The position numbers and the translations under genes are program-made. Positions 29,102-37,259 of a stretch of 64,000 nt of DNA are shown here, one piece after another. The stretch's first letter is position 1. Each line of letters starts with the position of its first letter. A model generated the notes under the pieces. The model saw nothing but the letters and a program-made list of their open reading frames with translations. It had not been told where the DNA came from and did not search any database. Source of the DNA: Tepidiforma bonchosmolovskayae (lineage in GTDB: Bacteria; Chloroflexota; Dehalococcoidia; Tepidiformales; Tepidiformaceae); the NCBI RefSeq assembly GCF_008838325.1, contig NZ_CP042829.1:2418001-2482000 (forward strand), written 5' to 3'.

Positions 29102-29472
29102 GCTATCTCTACATCATCCTCGGGGCTGTCATCGGGGCACCGCTCCGCTACCTCGTCGGGAGCCAGTTCAAACCCGGGCCCTGGGGAAACTTCCCGCTCG
29201 GCACCTTTGTCGTGAACGTGACCGGCTGCTTCATCATCGGGCTCCTGCTCGAGTTCTTCGCCGAGCGCGGCTCGCTCTCCCGCGAAGCGCGCCTCTTCCT
29301 TGTCACCGGCTTCCTCGGCAGCTATACCACCTTCTCGGCCTTCGGCTGGGAGACCTACGACCTCGTGAAGGTCTCAGAGCCGCTGACCGCCGCCGCCTAC
29401 GCCGGTCTCTCGCTCGGGGTTGGGATTCTCGCAGTGTGGGCCGGGGCGGCCGTCGCCCGGGCGATCAGCTGA
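29098..29472 (+). CDS. fluC: Fluoride ion channel Fluc/CrcB
   Basis: The 124-residue protein has four TM helices and the family motifs G-T-F-V-V-N-V-T-G-C-F and G-F-L-G-S-Y-T-T-F-S-A-F, which line the pore. Fluc channels expel fluoride as antiparallel dimers; a single gene here implies a homodimer. The GTG overlaps the dut stop (GTGA). No fluoride riboswitch is seen upstream of the operon. Confidence 0.94.
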   Translation: MSYLYIILGAVIGAPLRYLVGSQFKPGPWGNFPLGTFVVNVTGCFIIGLLLEFFAERGSLSREARLFLVTGFLGSYTTFSAFGWETYDLVKVSEPLTAAAYAGLSLGVGILAVWAGAAVARAIS

Positions 29473-29507
29473 GGCGCTGCCGGGCTGGAACGTAGCCGTC
29501 GGAGAAG

Positions 29508-29513
29508 TATCCT
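29508..29513 (+). promoter_or_regulatory. -10 element of rplS
   Basis: TATCCT with a weak CTGGAA -35 17 bases upstream (29485-29490). The leader to the ATG at 29546 has no Shine-Dalgarno and instead contains CCTCC. Confidence 0.4.
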
Positions 29514-29545
29514 GATTTGGTTACCTCCACCGGGGTTCTCTCACC

Positions 29546-29893
29546 ATGTCCTACGAACTCGATACGCTCGTGCCCAACGCGGCGCCCGTCGAGCGCCCTG
29601 AATTCAACAGCGGCGACACTGTCCGCGTCCACGCCAAGGTCATCGAAGGCAACCGGGAGCGGATCCAGGTCTTCGAAGGCGTGGTCATCCGCAAGCGCAA
29701 TAAGGGGCTCTCGTCCAACTTCACCGTCCGCAAAATCGCGGCCGGCCAGGTCGGCGTCGAGCGCACGTTCCCCCTCTACAGCCCGCGCGTCGACAAGATC
29801 GAAGTGGTGCGCCGCGGCAAGGTGCGCCGCAAGAACCTCTACTACCTCCGCGGCCTCACCGGGAAAGCCGCCCGCATCAAAGAGAAGCGCTAG
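29546..29893 (+). CDS. rplS: 50S ribosomal protein L19
   Basis: The 115-residue protein has the L19 core: [32 protein letters not shown] and the basic [11 protein letters not shown] tail. L19 lies at the 30S-50S interface. It is monocistronic between fluC and a strong hairpin. Confidence 0.97.
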   Translation: MSYELDTLVPNAAPVERPEFNSGDTVRVHAKVIEGNRERIQVFEGVVIRKRNKGLSSNFTVRKIAAGQVGVERTFPLYSPRVDKIEVVRRGKVRRKNLYYLRGLTGKAARIKEKR

Positions 29894-29916
29894 CCCTCCC
29901 GCAGCAGCACGCGAAC

Positions 29917-29944
29917 GCGGCCCGGGCAATCTGGCCCGGGCCGC
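29917..29944. terminator. Hairpin between rplS and the MFS gene
   Basis: GCGGCCCGGGC and GCCCGGGCCGC form a perfect 11-bp stem with a 6-base loop between convergent genes. Confidence 0.75.
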
Positions 29945-29986
29945 GCGGTGTCTGCCGGTAGCGCGGCGCCGCCCGGCAGTTGAGGG

Positions 29987-31651
29987 TCAGTCGCCGAATG
30001 CGCCGGGAACCGGCACCGGCCCGCCGGGAGCAGCCTCGCGCCCCGGTTCGCCGGGAGGCCCCCCGGTAACGGTCCGGCGCAGCGGCAGCTCCGGCATCAG
30101 GAACGCCAGCACTGCACAGAGGATCGCCGCTGCGACTGCCCCCCAGTAGATGTGCCGGACCGCGATGACGACGCCTTCGCCCTGTGCCGTCCGCGTGCGG
30201 TCGAGCAGGTTGTCGCCGTCCGGCATCGCCCGGATCGCCTGCTCGATGCGCGCGTAGACCGCCCCGTTCAGGCGGATCGTCGGGTCATCCAGCTGCTGAA
30301 CGAGCGCCGGGCCCAGCGTGGCCTTCTCCTCCGCCGTCAGCCGGTCCGAAAACTCTGCGTGGTACGTGTTCGCGAGGATCGCCCCGAAGACCGCGATGCC
30401 GAGCACACTCCCAATCTGGCGGAAGAACTGGCTCGACGAACTCGCCACGCCGATGTACTGGTAGCTCACCGCGTTCTGCACCACCAGCGACATCGTCGGC
30501 AGCACCAGCCCGAAACCAAGGCCGAGCACGACCATCGTCGCGCTGATCTGCCACAGCTGAGTGTCGAGGCTCACCTGCGTGAGCCGGCCGAGCGCTGCAG
30601 CGATCAGCACCGTACCGAAGAATGTCTGCCACTTGTACTTGCCCGTCCGGGCGATCAGCTGCCCGCCAATGACGCTGGTGACCAGCACCCCGAGGCTCTG
30701 CGGCGTGGTGATCACCCCCGACGCCGTTGCCGATGCCCCGAGCGCGGTCTGGACATAAATACCGAGGAACTGGAACGCCCCGAACACGCCGAACCCGAAC
30801 GTGAACACCACCAGGTTCGACAGCACGAACACCCGGTTGCGGAACAGGTGGAGCGGGAGCGTCGGCTCGGGGTGCCGCAGCTCCTGCAGCACGAACAGCA
30901 CCAGCAGCACTGCTGAGCCGCCCAGCAGACCGATGATCTGCGGCGAATCCCACGCGTACTTGTCGCCCGCCCAGACCAGCGCGAGGAGCGTCATGACCGA
31001 GGCCGCCGAGAGCAGCCCCGCGCCGAGGAAATCGAGCTTCGGCGAACCGCTGCGGACTTTCGCCGGCAGGTTCAGCCAGATGGCCGGGATAGCGACCAGC
31101 CCGACCGGGATGTTGATGTAGAACACCCATCGCCAGCTGAACGTGTCCGTCAGGAACCCGCCGAAGGTCGGCCCAACGACGCTCGCCAGGCTGAACACCC
31201 CGGTGAACAGCCCGATGTACTTGCCGCGCTCTGCCGGCGCGAACAGGTCGCCCATCGTCGCGAACACCGAGGCGAAAATCATGCCCCCGCCGAGCCCCTG
31301 CAGCGCACGCATCCAGATCAGCACCGGCATGTTCGGGGCTGCGCCGCAGGCCGCGGAAGCAACCATAAACAGGAACACCCCGCCGATGAGGAACAGCTTC
31401 CGCCCGTAGATGTCGCCCAGCTTGCCGACAAGCGGGATCACTACCGTCGAAGTCAGCATGTAGCTCGTGAACAGCCACGAGAGGAGCGTGAACCCGCCGA
31501 GGTCGGCCAGGATGCGGGGCGTGGCGGTCGAGACCACCGTCTGGTCCAGCGCTCCAATGAAGAGCGAGACCATCAGACTCCCGAGCAGGAGCCACTTCTG
31601 CCGCGGGTTGAGCCGCTCCGCCAGCGGCTGCTGGGCTGCGGGTGCGGGCAT
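29987..31651 (-). CDS. MFS multidrug exporter, DHA2 (14-TM) family
   Basis: The 554-residue protein has 14 predicted TM helices. Its DHA2 signatures include F-I-G-A-L-D-Q-T-V-V-S-T-A at TM1, G-D-I-Y-G-R-K in loop 2-3 and G-P-T-F-G-G-F-L-T-D (motif C) in TM5. These drug:H+ antiporters expel cationic or hydrophobic compounds. The ATG at 31651 is chosen because AGGAGG lies 8 bases upstream; an earlier in-frame GTG lacks a site. The C-terminus is Pro/Gly-rich. Operator-like inverted repeats stand upstream. Confidence 0.92.
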   Translation of the reverse strand: MPAPAAQQPLAERLNPRQKWLLLGSLMVSLFIGALDQTVVSTATPRILADLGGFTLLSWLFTSYMLTSTVVIPLVGKLGDIYGRKLFLIGGVFLFMVASAACGAAPNMPVLIWMRALQGLGGGMIFASVFATMGDLFAPAERGKYIGLFTGVFSLASVVGPTFGGFLTDTFSWRWVFYINIPVGLVAIPAIWLNLPAKVRSGSPKLDFLGAGLLSAASVMTLLALVWAGDKYAWDSPQIIGLLGGSAVLLVLFVLQELRHPEPTLPLHLFRNRVFVLSNLVVFTFGFGVFGAFQFLGIYVQTALGASATASGVITTPQSLGVLVTSVIGGQLIARTGKYKWQTFFGTVLIAAALGRLTQVSLDTQLWQISATMVVLGLGFGLVLPTMSLVVQNAVSYQYIGVASSSSQFFRQIGSVLGIAVFGAILANTYHAEFSDRLTAEEKATLGPALVQQLDDPTIRLNGAVYARIEQAIRAMPDGDNLLDRTRTAQGEGVVIAVRHIYWGAVAAAILCAVLAFLMPELPLRRTVTGGPPGEPGREAAPGGPVPVPGAFGD

Positions 31652-31672
31652 CTGTCTCCCTCCTACGCTCAC

Positions 31673-31716
31673 GTCAGCGTGAAGCGTTCACCCGAGCGTA
31701 CATAGTTCGCGCTGAC
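31673..31716 (-). promoter_or_regulatory. Nested inverted repeats upstream of the MFS gene
   Basis: GTGAA-GCG-TTCAC (31679-31691) lies inside a wider pair, GTCAGCG (31673-31679) and CGCTGAC (31710-31716). Such symmetry is typical of TetR/MarR-type control of exporters, but no regulator gene is adjacent. Confidence 0.4.
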
Positions 31717-31745
31717 CAAACAATTGGGGAAGTCGCTGCCCCGGG

Positions 31746-32153
31746 TCAGCACCACGCGAGCCGGGCCCGCTCGCCGTCGAACCAGGCGACGGCCGCCTGC
31801 CCGAACTCCCGCGCCAGCGCCAGCACCTCGTCCAGCGGCGCATCCCAGACCGCGAACGACGGCTCCCGGTGGGTACCGTCAGGCGAGCGGCCCTCGGCTG
31901 CGCTCCAGGTCCATCCGCGCCGCGCAATCGCCGACCTCAGCGCTGCATTCCGCGCCTCGTTCACCTCCAGCGGCGGCCGTTCGTGGCCGGGGTTCCACGC
32001 CGTGATGATGGCGAACGGCCCGGGAGCCCCCGGCACGCCCTCGCCGATGCGGAATGTCACCCGGCCGCCCGGCAGCTCAACGTCGTACACCGCCGAGCCG
32101 TACACCGCTTCCAGCTCCGGGTCTGGCGCCCGGCCGGTAGAATCCCCGGTCAT
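31746..32153 (-). CDS. DUF3293-family protein
   Basis: The 135-residue protein matches DUF3293: I-I-T-A-W-N-P, E-V-N-E-A-R-N-A-A-L-R and the terminal A-V-A-W-F-D-G. The function is unknown. The chosen ATG shares the CATG at 32151-32154 with the start of the divergent enoyl-CoA hydratase, so the two start codons overlap. A later GTG start (V-Y-G-S-A-V-Y-D) is possible and would leave more room for a promoter. Confidence 0.72.
   Translation of the reverse strand: MTGDSTGRAPDPELEAVYGSAVYDVELPGGRVTFRIGEGVPGAPGPFAIITAWNPGHERPPLEVNEARNAALRSAIARRGWTWSAAEGRSPDGTHREPSFAVWDAPLDEVLALAREFGQAAVAWFDGERARLAWC
32138..32143 (+). promoter_or_regulatory. Near-leaderless -10 element of the enoyl-CoA hydratase gene
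   Basis: TAGAAT, then 8 bases, then the ATG at 32152; it lies inside the divergent DUF3293 frame. Confidence 0.45.
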
Positions 32154-32961
32154 GGAAACGCCCCTGCACTTCGATTCACGCGGTCCCATCGGCATTCTCA
32201 CCCTGAACCGGCCCGAGCGCCTCAACGCCATCGACCACGCCATGCTCCGCGCCCTCCGCGCCTTCTTCGACGCGCGTCACCGCGACTACGGCACGCGCGT
32301 CATCGTCATCACCGGCGCCGGGCGCGGCTTCTGTGCCGGCCTCGACTTGAAGGCGGGCCCCGAGCAGGGCCCCTGGCAGCCCGGCGTCGGCCCTGTCCAG
32401 GATTCCCTGGCCTTCCAGGAAGACATCGCCGACCTCATGGTCAAGATGCGCGACTGCCCCCAGGCGCTGATCGCTGCAGTCAACGGCCCCGCCACGGGCG
32501 GCGGCCTCTCCATCGCCCTCGCGAGCGACATGCGCATCGGGACCGCGAACGCGCGGTTCGCCTGCTCCTACCTCAACCTCGGCCTCGGGGGAGCCGATGT
32601 CGGCTCCTCGTACTTCCTGCCGAAAATCGTCGGCATGGCCCACGCGGCCGACATGCTCTACTCCGGCCGCATCGTCGAGGCCCAGGAGGCGCTCGAAATG
32701 GGCCTCATCACCCGCATCGTCGAGCCCGACGACCTCATCCCCGCTGCCCTCGCCATCGCCGACGGGATTGTCCGCCGCGCAAGCCCGCTCGGCCTCCGCC
32801 TCACCAAGCAGGTCCTCAACGAAACCGTCAACGGCATCAGCCTGCAAACGGCGCTCAAGCTCGAAAACCGGAACCAGATCCTCGCCAGCCAGACCCAGGA
32901 CGCCCGCGAGGCCCGGCAGGCCTGGTTCGAAAAGCGCGACCCCGCCTGGCGCGACGCCTGA
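32152..32961 (+). CDS. Enoyl-CoA hydratase/isomerase family protein
   Basis: The 269-residue crotonase-fold enzyme has the oxyanion-hole segment G-A-G-R-G-F-C-A-G-L-D-L and the second loop N-G-P-A-T-G-G-G-L-S-I-A. The position where many hydratases carry a catalytic Glu reads L-G-G-A-D-V-G-S-S-Y, so hydratase activity is uncertain and an isomerase or related acyl-CoA reaction is possible. It is monocistronic, ended by a 12-bp hairpin. Confidence 0.88.
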   Translation: METPLHFDSRGPIGILTLNRPERLNAIDHAMLRALRAFFDARHRDYGTRVIVITGAGRGFCAGLDLKAGPEQGPWQPGVGPVQDSLAFQEDIADLMVKMRDCPQALIAAVNGPATGGGLSIALASDMRIGTANARFACSYLNLGLGGADVGSSYFLPKIVGMAHAADMLYSGRIVEAQEALEMGLITRIVEPDDLIPAALAIADGIVRRASPLGLRLTKQVLNETVNGISLQTALKLENRNQILASQTQDAREARQAWFEKRDPAWRDA

Positions 32962-32979
32962 CGTCCGCGCCTGGGAGCG

Positions 32980-33008
32980 GCGAGGCCCCGGTTGTCCCGG
33001 GGCCTCGC
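32980..33008 (+). terminator. Hairpin after the enoyl-CoA hydratase gene
   Basis: GCGAGGCCCCGG pairs perfectly with CCGGGGCCTCGC around TTGTC; it could also stop RNA from the tRNA-Gln side. Confidence 0.75.
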
Positions 33009-33066
33009 ATCCGAAATGCCGATCGATACCGCCATCCACCGCGCGGGCGCCGCCGCATGGTGGTTC

Positions 33067-33140
33067 TGGCTGGGGATGGAGGATTCGAACCCCCACATAC
33101 AGATCCAGAGTCTGCTGTCCTACCCTTAGACGAATCCCCA
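33067..33140 (-). tRNA. tRNA-Gln (anticodon CTG)
   Basis: Reading the minus strand, TGGGGAT pairs with ATCCCCA in the acceptor stem. The D arm contains TCTAAGGGTAGGA, the anticodon loop is CTCTGGA (anticodon CTG, codon CAG) and the T arm has GGGGTTCGAATC. The discriminator is G and CCA is encoded. The gene lies 50 bases downstream of gltX on the same strand. Confidence 0.95.
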
Positions 33141-33190
33141 GCGCGGCCTCCAGATTACCAACCCGTGCGCTCCTGCGCCAAGGTTTCGGC

Positions 33191-34663
33191 CTATCCGAGC
33201 CGTGCGCGCGCCGCCCGCAGCCGCGCCAGCGCCCGCTCCCGCCCGAGAATCGCAAGCGAATCGAACAGCGGAATGCCGGTCGGCCGCCCCATCACCGCGA
33301 CGTACAGCACCGGGATGAACTTCCGCAGTTTCATCCCGAGCGGCTCCTCCAGCTCGCGAAGCGCCGCCTCGATCGCCGGCGTTGCCCAGTCGTGGTCGCT
33401 GATGGCATCGAGCCGGACGAGCGCTTCGTCCAGCACCCGCACCGCCGTCGCCGCATCGCCCACCCGGTCAGTGAGGAGAGCGAGGTCGTACTCCGGCGCA
33501 TCGTACGTGAACAGGAAGGCGACCATGCCCGCAATCTCGTCCAGCCGGGTCACCCGCTCGCGCAGCAGCGGCGCCGCTGCGCGGATCACCGCCGGGTCGA
33601 GCGGCCGCGGAATCGATGGCGGCAGGCCCCGGTCGGCCCACTCTCCCACCAGCGCAACCCAGCGCTCCTCGTCCATCGCCCGGATGTAATGCCCGTTCAG
33701 GTAGTTCAGCCGCTCGATATCGAACACGGCCGGGTTCGGCACCACCCGCGCAAGGTCGAAGTGCCGCTTCAGCTCCTCAATGCCTAGGATGGTCGTGTGG
33801 TCATCCAGCGACCAGCCGAGCAGCGCGAGGAAATTGACCATCGCCTCCGGCAGATAGCCGTGGTCGCGGTAATCCAGCAGAGCGGTGTCGCCCGAGCGTT
33901 TGCTCAGCTTTTTGTGGTCCGGGCCGAGGATGAGCGGCAGATGCGCCCACGCCGGCGGCGTCCAGCCAAGCGCTTCGTACAGCTGGATGTGTTTCGGCGC
34001 GCTCGAAATCCACTCGTCCCCGCGGATGCAGTGGCTGATCTCCATCGCCGTGTCGTCGACGACGACCGCGAGGTGGTAGGTCGGAAAGCCGTCCGACTTC
34101 AGGATGACGAAGTCGTCCTGGAGCGCGTTCTCGAACACGACCTCGCCCCGGATGACGTCCTCCAGGACGGTGACTCCCTCCCGCCGCATCGCAAACCGGA
34201 CCACGTGCGGCTCCTTCGCCGCCCGCTCGGCCGCCTCCGCTTTCGGGATGCTGCGGCACAGCCCGTCGTAGCCGGGAGGCTGTTTTGCCGCGGCCTGTGC
34301 CGCCCGCAACGCATCAAGCCGCTCGGGCGTGCAGAAGCACGGGTAGGCCCGGCCCAGCTCGATCAGCCGGTCTGCCGCCTGCCGGTAGAGGCCGAGCCGC
34401 TGCGACTGGAAGTACGGCCCGTGCGGGCCGCCGATGTCGGGTCCCTCGTCCCAGTCGATGCCGAGCCAGCGCAGGCTCTCCATGATCGCCTCAACTGCGC
34501 CCTCAACGTACCGGTTGCGGTCCGTGTCTTCGATCCGCAGCAGGAACTTCCCCCCGCGCGACCGGGCGTACGCCCAGCTGAAGAGTGCCGAGCGGATATT
34601 GCCGATGTGCGGATTGCCCGTGGGACTTGGCGCATAGCGCGTGCGGACTGGTCGGTCGGTCAC
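33191..34663 (-). CDS. gltX: Glutamyl-tRNA synthetase
   Basis: The 490-residue class I enzyme attaches glutamate to tRNA-Glu. Its class I motifs are P-H-I-G-N (HIGH) and K-K-L-S-K-R-S (KMSKS). It contains the C-F-C-T-P-E-R-L zinc-region start and an anticodon-binding C-terminal half. In bacteria lacking GlnRS it also charges tRNA-Gln for GatCAB amidation; the tRNA-Gln gene directly downstream suggests this but does not prove it. The GTG start overlaps the rluD stop by 4 bases. Confidence 0.96.
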   Translation of the reverse strand: MTDRPVRTRYAPSPTGNPHIGNIRSALFSWAYARSRGGKFLLRIEDTDRNRYVEGAVEAIMESLRWLGIDWDEGPDIGGPHGPYFQSQRLGLYRQAADRLIELGRAYPCFCTPERLDALRAAQAAAKQPPGYDGLCRSIPKAEAAERAAKEPHVVRFAMRREGVTVLEDVIRGEVVFENALQDDFVILKSDGFPTYHLAVVVDDTAMEISHCIRGDEWISSAPKHIQLYEALGWTPPAWAHLPLILGPDHKKLSKRSGDTALLDYRDHGYLPEAMVNFLALLGWSLDDHTTILGIEELKRHFDLARVVPNPAVFDIERLNYLNGHYIRAMDEERWVALVGEWADRGLPPSIPRPLDPAVIRAAAPLLRERVTRLDEIAGMVAFLFTYDAPEYDLALLTDRVGDAATAVRVLDEALVRLDAISDHDWATPAIEAALRELEEPLGMKLRKFIPVLYVAVMGRPTGIPLFDSLAILGRERALARLRAARARLG

Positions 34664-35643
34664 GAAGCCTCGCCTCGCTCGATGGTCGGCGGAGGAACCG
34701 CCGCGTACCGAGAGGCTACCGCCTCCCCTGCGATGGCGCGAATCGCCGCGAGCAGGTCCGTCGGAGGCGGAGCAGCTGCAATCAGGCGGCCGCCGGCCGG
34801 GTGCGGCAGCTCCAGCCGGTACGCATGCAGCAGCTGGCGGCTCCCCGGTTCCGCCGTGCCGTACACCGCATCGTTCGCTACTGGGGTGCCGATCGCCGCG
34901 AGGTGCACGCGGATCTGGTGCGTGCGCCCGGTTTCCGGGTGCACCTCGAGCAGGCTGCGCCTCCCGTCGCTCGCGATGACGATGTACTCCGTGCGCGCCG
35001 AACGGCCGCGCGTGGTGACCGCCATCCGGGTCCGGTCGCGCGGATCGCGGTCGATTGGAGCATCAATCACGGCCCGCGGCTGCGCCGGGACGCCGTCAAC
35101 CACCGCGAGGTAGGTCTTCTTCGCATTCCGCGCTTCGAACGCCCGGCTGAGCGCCGCCTGCGCCGCGGGCGTCTTCGCCAGCACCATCACGCCGCTGGTC
35201 TCCTTGTCGAGCCTGTGTACAACCCCGGGGCGCTCAACGCCGGGTTCGAACGCCGCGCTCGCGGGCCCGAGCCGTGCCAGCCACCATGCGGCGACCGAAG
35301 GTGCGGTATCGCCGGGCGCCCCGTGCACCGCCAGCCCCGCCGGCTTGTCGATGGCGGCCAGCAGCTCGTCCTCGTACACCACCGGCAGGTCGAAGTCCAC
35401 CGCCTCCGACGCCCGGGTGCCTGCCTCGATGACGACGACCACCGCATCCCCCTCGGCCACGACCGCCGACTTCCGCGCCACCGCCCCGTTCACGCGGACC
35501 ATGCCCCGCTCGATGAGGCGCTGAACCCGCGACCGCGACAGGTCTTCAAGCGCTGCCGCGAGCACCGCGTCGAGCCTGCCGCTGCGCGGCGCCGTCAGCT
35601 CGACGACCTGTCCCGTTCCGTGTCCTGGAACAGCATGCTCCAC
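34660..35643 (-). CDS. rluD: RluD-family pseudouridine synthase
   Basis: The 327-residue protein has an N-terminal S4 domain (R-V-Q-R-L-I-E-R-G-M-V-R-V-N-G) and the catalytic block H-R-L-D-K-E-T-S-G with the active-site Asp. The later G-R-T-H-Q-I-R-V-H-L-A motif is intact. It isomerises uridines in large-subunit rRNA. It follows lspA, the common lspA-rluD pair, with a 49-base overlap between the lspA end and this ATG, and is coupled to gltX. Confidence 0.93.
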   Translation of the reverse strand: MEHAVPGHGTGQVVELTAPRSGRLDAVLAAALEDLSRSRVQRLIERGMVRVNGAVARKSAVVAEGDAVVVVIEAGTRASEAVDFDLPVVYEDELLAAIDKPAGLAVHGAPGDTAPSVAAWWLARLGPASAAFEPGVERPGVVHRLDKETSGVMVLAKTPAAQAALSRAFEARNAKKTYLAVVDGVPAQPRAVIDAPIDRDPRDRTRMAVTTRGRSARTEYIVIASDGRRSLLEVHPETGRTHQIRVHLAAIGTPVANDAVYGTAEPGSRQLLHAYRLELPHPAGGRLIAAAPPPTDLLAAIRAIAGEAVASRYAAVPPPTIERGEAS

Positions 35644-36107
35644 AGGAGAATCACCACCCCGATGCTGATTGCCGAGTCGGCCACATTGAACGCCGGCCAG
35701 TGCGGCACCTTCAGGAAGTCGACCACGCGGCCTTCGGCGACCCGGTCGATCAGGTTTCCCACCGCGCCGCCGAGCATACAGGCCAGCCCCAGCCGCACCA
35801 CCGGGTGCGCGAACCCTGGGTTGAACAGGTAGACCACGATGGCTGCCAGGCCCGCAAGGCTCGCAACAATCAACAGCGGGCCCGCGCCCTGGAGCATCCC
35901 GAACGCTGCGCCCGTATTCGTCACGTGGACGATGCGGAAGAACGGCAGCACCTCGACCGCGTCGCCCTGCTCAATACTCGCCCGGACCACCCACTTCGTC
36001 AGCTGGTCGACCCCCACGATGGCGGCTGCGAGCAGCAGGAACCAGCCATCCCGCCGGGCCACCCGCAGGCGCGGCCCGCTGCGGCCCTGTGCGCGGACGT
36101 CTTCCAT
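35595..36107 (-). CDS. lspA: Lipoprotein signal peptidase II
   Basis: The 170-residue protein has four TM helices and the aspartyl protease motifs G-N-L-I-D-R and F-N-V-A-D-S, each with a catalytic Asp. The D-Q-L-T-K and N-T-G-A-A-F-G-M-L boxes are also present. It removes signal peptides from lipoproteins, several of which are predicted in this window. The ATG at 36107 follows TACACT by 7 bases, which argues against the longer upstream frame. Confidence 0.95.
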   Translation of the reverse strand: MEDVRAQGRSGPRLRVARRDGWFLLLAAAIVGVDQLTKWVVRASIEQGDAVEVLPFFRIVHVTNTGAAFGMLQGAGPLLIVASLAGLAAIVVYLFNPGFAHPVVRLGLACMLGGAVGNLIDRVAEGRVVDFLKVPHWPAFNVADSAISIGVVILLWSMLFQDTERDRSSS

Positions 36108-36114
36108 CACCACC

Positions 36115-36120
36115 AGTGTA
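36115..36120 (-). promoter_or_regulatory. Leaderless-type -10 element of lspA-rluD-gltX
   Basis: TACACT on the minus strand, 7 bases before the lspA ATG. Confidence 0.55.
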
Positions 36121-36219
36121 CCTGCCCGAACCCGAATGGTCGGCACGGTGTCTTGCCGGCCTCGATCGCCACCGGCTACGCTGACAGGTGACCCCTCATT
36201 CGCAGCGGAGGAACCGCGC

Positions 36220-36813
36220 ATGTCCACCCCGGCGTCGAAAGAGCTCCGCCCCGACGGGAAACTCCGGCTCCCGCCCGGCCAGCACCTCACCACCGGGTGG
36301 CCGGTCCTCCACTACGGCAGCATCCCGCGCATCGACCTCGAAACCTGGCGCTTCCACGTCTGGGGGCTCGTCGAAGAAGAGAAGTCGTTCACCTGGGAGG
36401 AGTTCAACGCCCTCGGCCAGGTGACCGACACGAGCGATATCCACTGCGTCACAACCTGGAGCAAGTTCGACAACACCTGGGAGGGTGTGCCGTTCCGCGC
36501 GCTCTACGATGCCATCCGGCTGAAGCCCGAAGCGAAGTACGCAATGATTCACTGCTACGGCGGCTACACGACCAACCTGCCGCTCGAAGACCTGTTGCGT
36601 GAAGGCGTCCTTTTCGCCCACTCCCACAACGGCCAGCCCCTGACGAAAGAGCACGGCTGGCCGATGCGGCTGGTCGTCCCCCATCTCTACTTCTGGAAGA
36701 GCGCGAAATGGGTCGGCGGCATCCAGTTTCTGGACCGCGACCGGCCGGGCTTCTGGGAGACCTACGGCTACCACATCTACGGCGACCCCTGGAAAGAGCA
36801 GCGCTACGCGTAG
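36220..36813 (+). CDS. Sulfite oxidase-fold molybdopterin oxidoreductase
   Basis: The 197-residue protein consists of the sulfite oxidase-type molybdenum cofactor domain alone. The Cys that ligates Mo is in D-I-H-C-V-T-T-W-S, followed by the W-E-G-V-P-F-R and G-G-Y-T-T-N-L-P blocks and the conserved C-terminal G-Y-H. It lacks a dimerisation domain and a signal peptide, so it is a small cytoplasmic member of the YedY/sulfite oxidase superfamily. The substrate is unknown. The ATG has GGAGG 8 bases upstream. Confidence 0.88.
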   Translation: MSTPASKELRPDGKLRLPPGQHLTTGWPVLHYGSIPRIDLETWRFHVWGLVEEEKSFTWEEFNALGQVTDTSDIHCVTTWSKFDNTWEGVPFRALYDAIRLKPEAKYAMIHCYGGYTTNLPLEDLLREGVLFAHSHNGQPLTKEHGWPMRLVVPHLYFWKSAKWVGGIQFLDRDRPGFWETYGYHIYGDPWKEQRYA

Positions 36814-36826
36814 TTGCCGGCGGCAG

Positions 36827-37204
36827 TCAGGATCGAGCCCTTGATCGCAAACGTGCAGTAATCAGGAACGGCGCGCCGCCGAGAGAGGCGTACAGCGCGC
36901 CGACAACCACGCCCTCCATCATCGCTCCCGGCACGCCGACTTCGTCGGCGTCGTTCCGGACCAACACGATGGCCCAGAGCAGCATCGTACCGAGGCTACC
37001 GCCAAGAAAGGGCGCCAGCGAGCCACACCGACGCCACTTCCAGACCGTGAAGACGCCGACGAAGAAGAGCACCGCCGGTCCGGCTAAGCTCGCGGCGCTC
37101 TGGAGTTGCCCATCCGGCAGGGGCCACGGCAGCAGCCAGATTCCCTGAACCAGGACTCCGAGCAGAGCTGAGAACAGAGCTGAGAGAGAATGGCTGCGAT
37201 TCAT
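36827..37204 (-). CDS. Hypothetical membrane protein
   Basis: The 125-residue protein has three to four TM segments (about residues 7-28, 38-56, 64-83 and 92-115) and a basic C-terminus (A-R-L-R-S-R-A-R-S). I recognise no family. Base composition is lower in GC than the neighbours, and it begins the accessory block that runs to about 40.8 kb. It may be cotranscribed with the exported-protein gene upstream, but a hairpin stands between them. Confidence 0.65.
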   Translation of the reverse strand: MNRSHSLSALFSALLGVLVQGIWLLPWPLPDGQLQSAASLAGPAVLFFVGVFTVWKWRRCGSLAPFLGGSLGTMLLWAIVLVRNDADEVGVPGAMMEGVVVGALYASLGGAPFLITARLRSRARS

Positions 37205-37220
37205 GCCCGACGCGCGAGGC

Positions 37221-37249
37221 GGGGCCGCTCAACAAAATGATGCGGCCCC
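37221..37249 (-). terminator. Hairpin between two island genes
   Basis: GGGGCCGC and GCGGCCCC close a 13-base loop rich in A/T, just past the stop of the gene at 37260-37952. Confidence 0.55.
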
Positions 37250-37259
37250 AGCTCCGTCT

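Noticed and set aside
29098-29160. Fluoride riboswitch for fluC
   Set aside because: The gene starts inside dut by a GTGA overlap, and the dut promoter appears leaderless, leaving no room for an aptamer.
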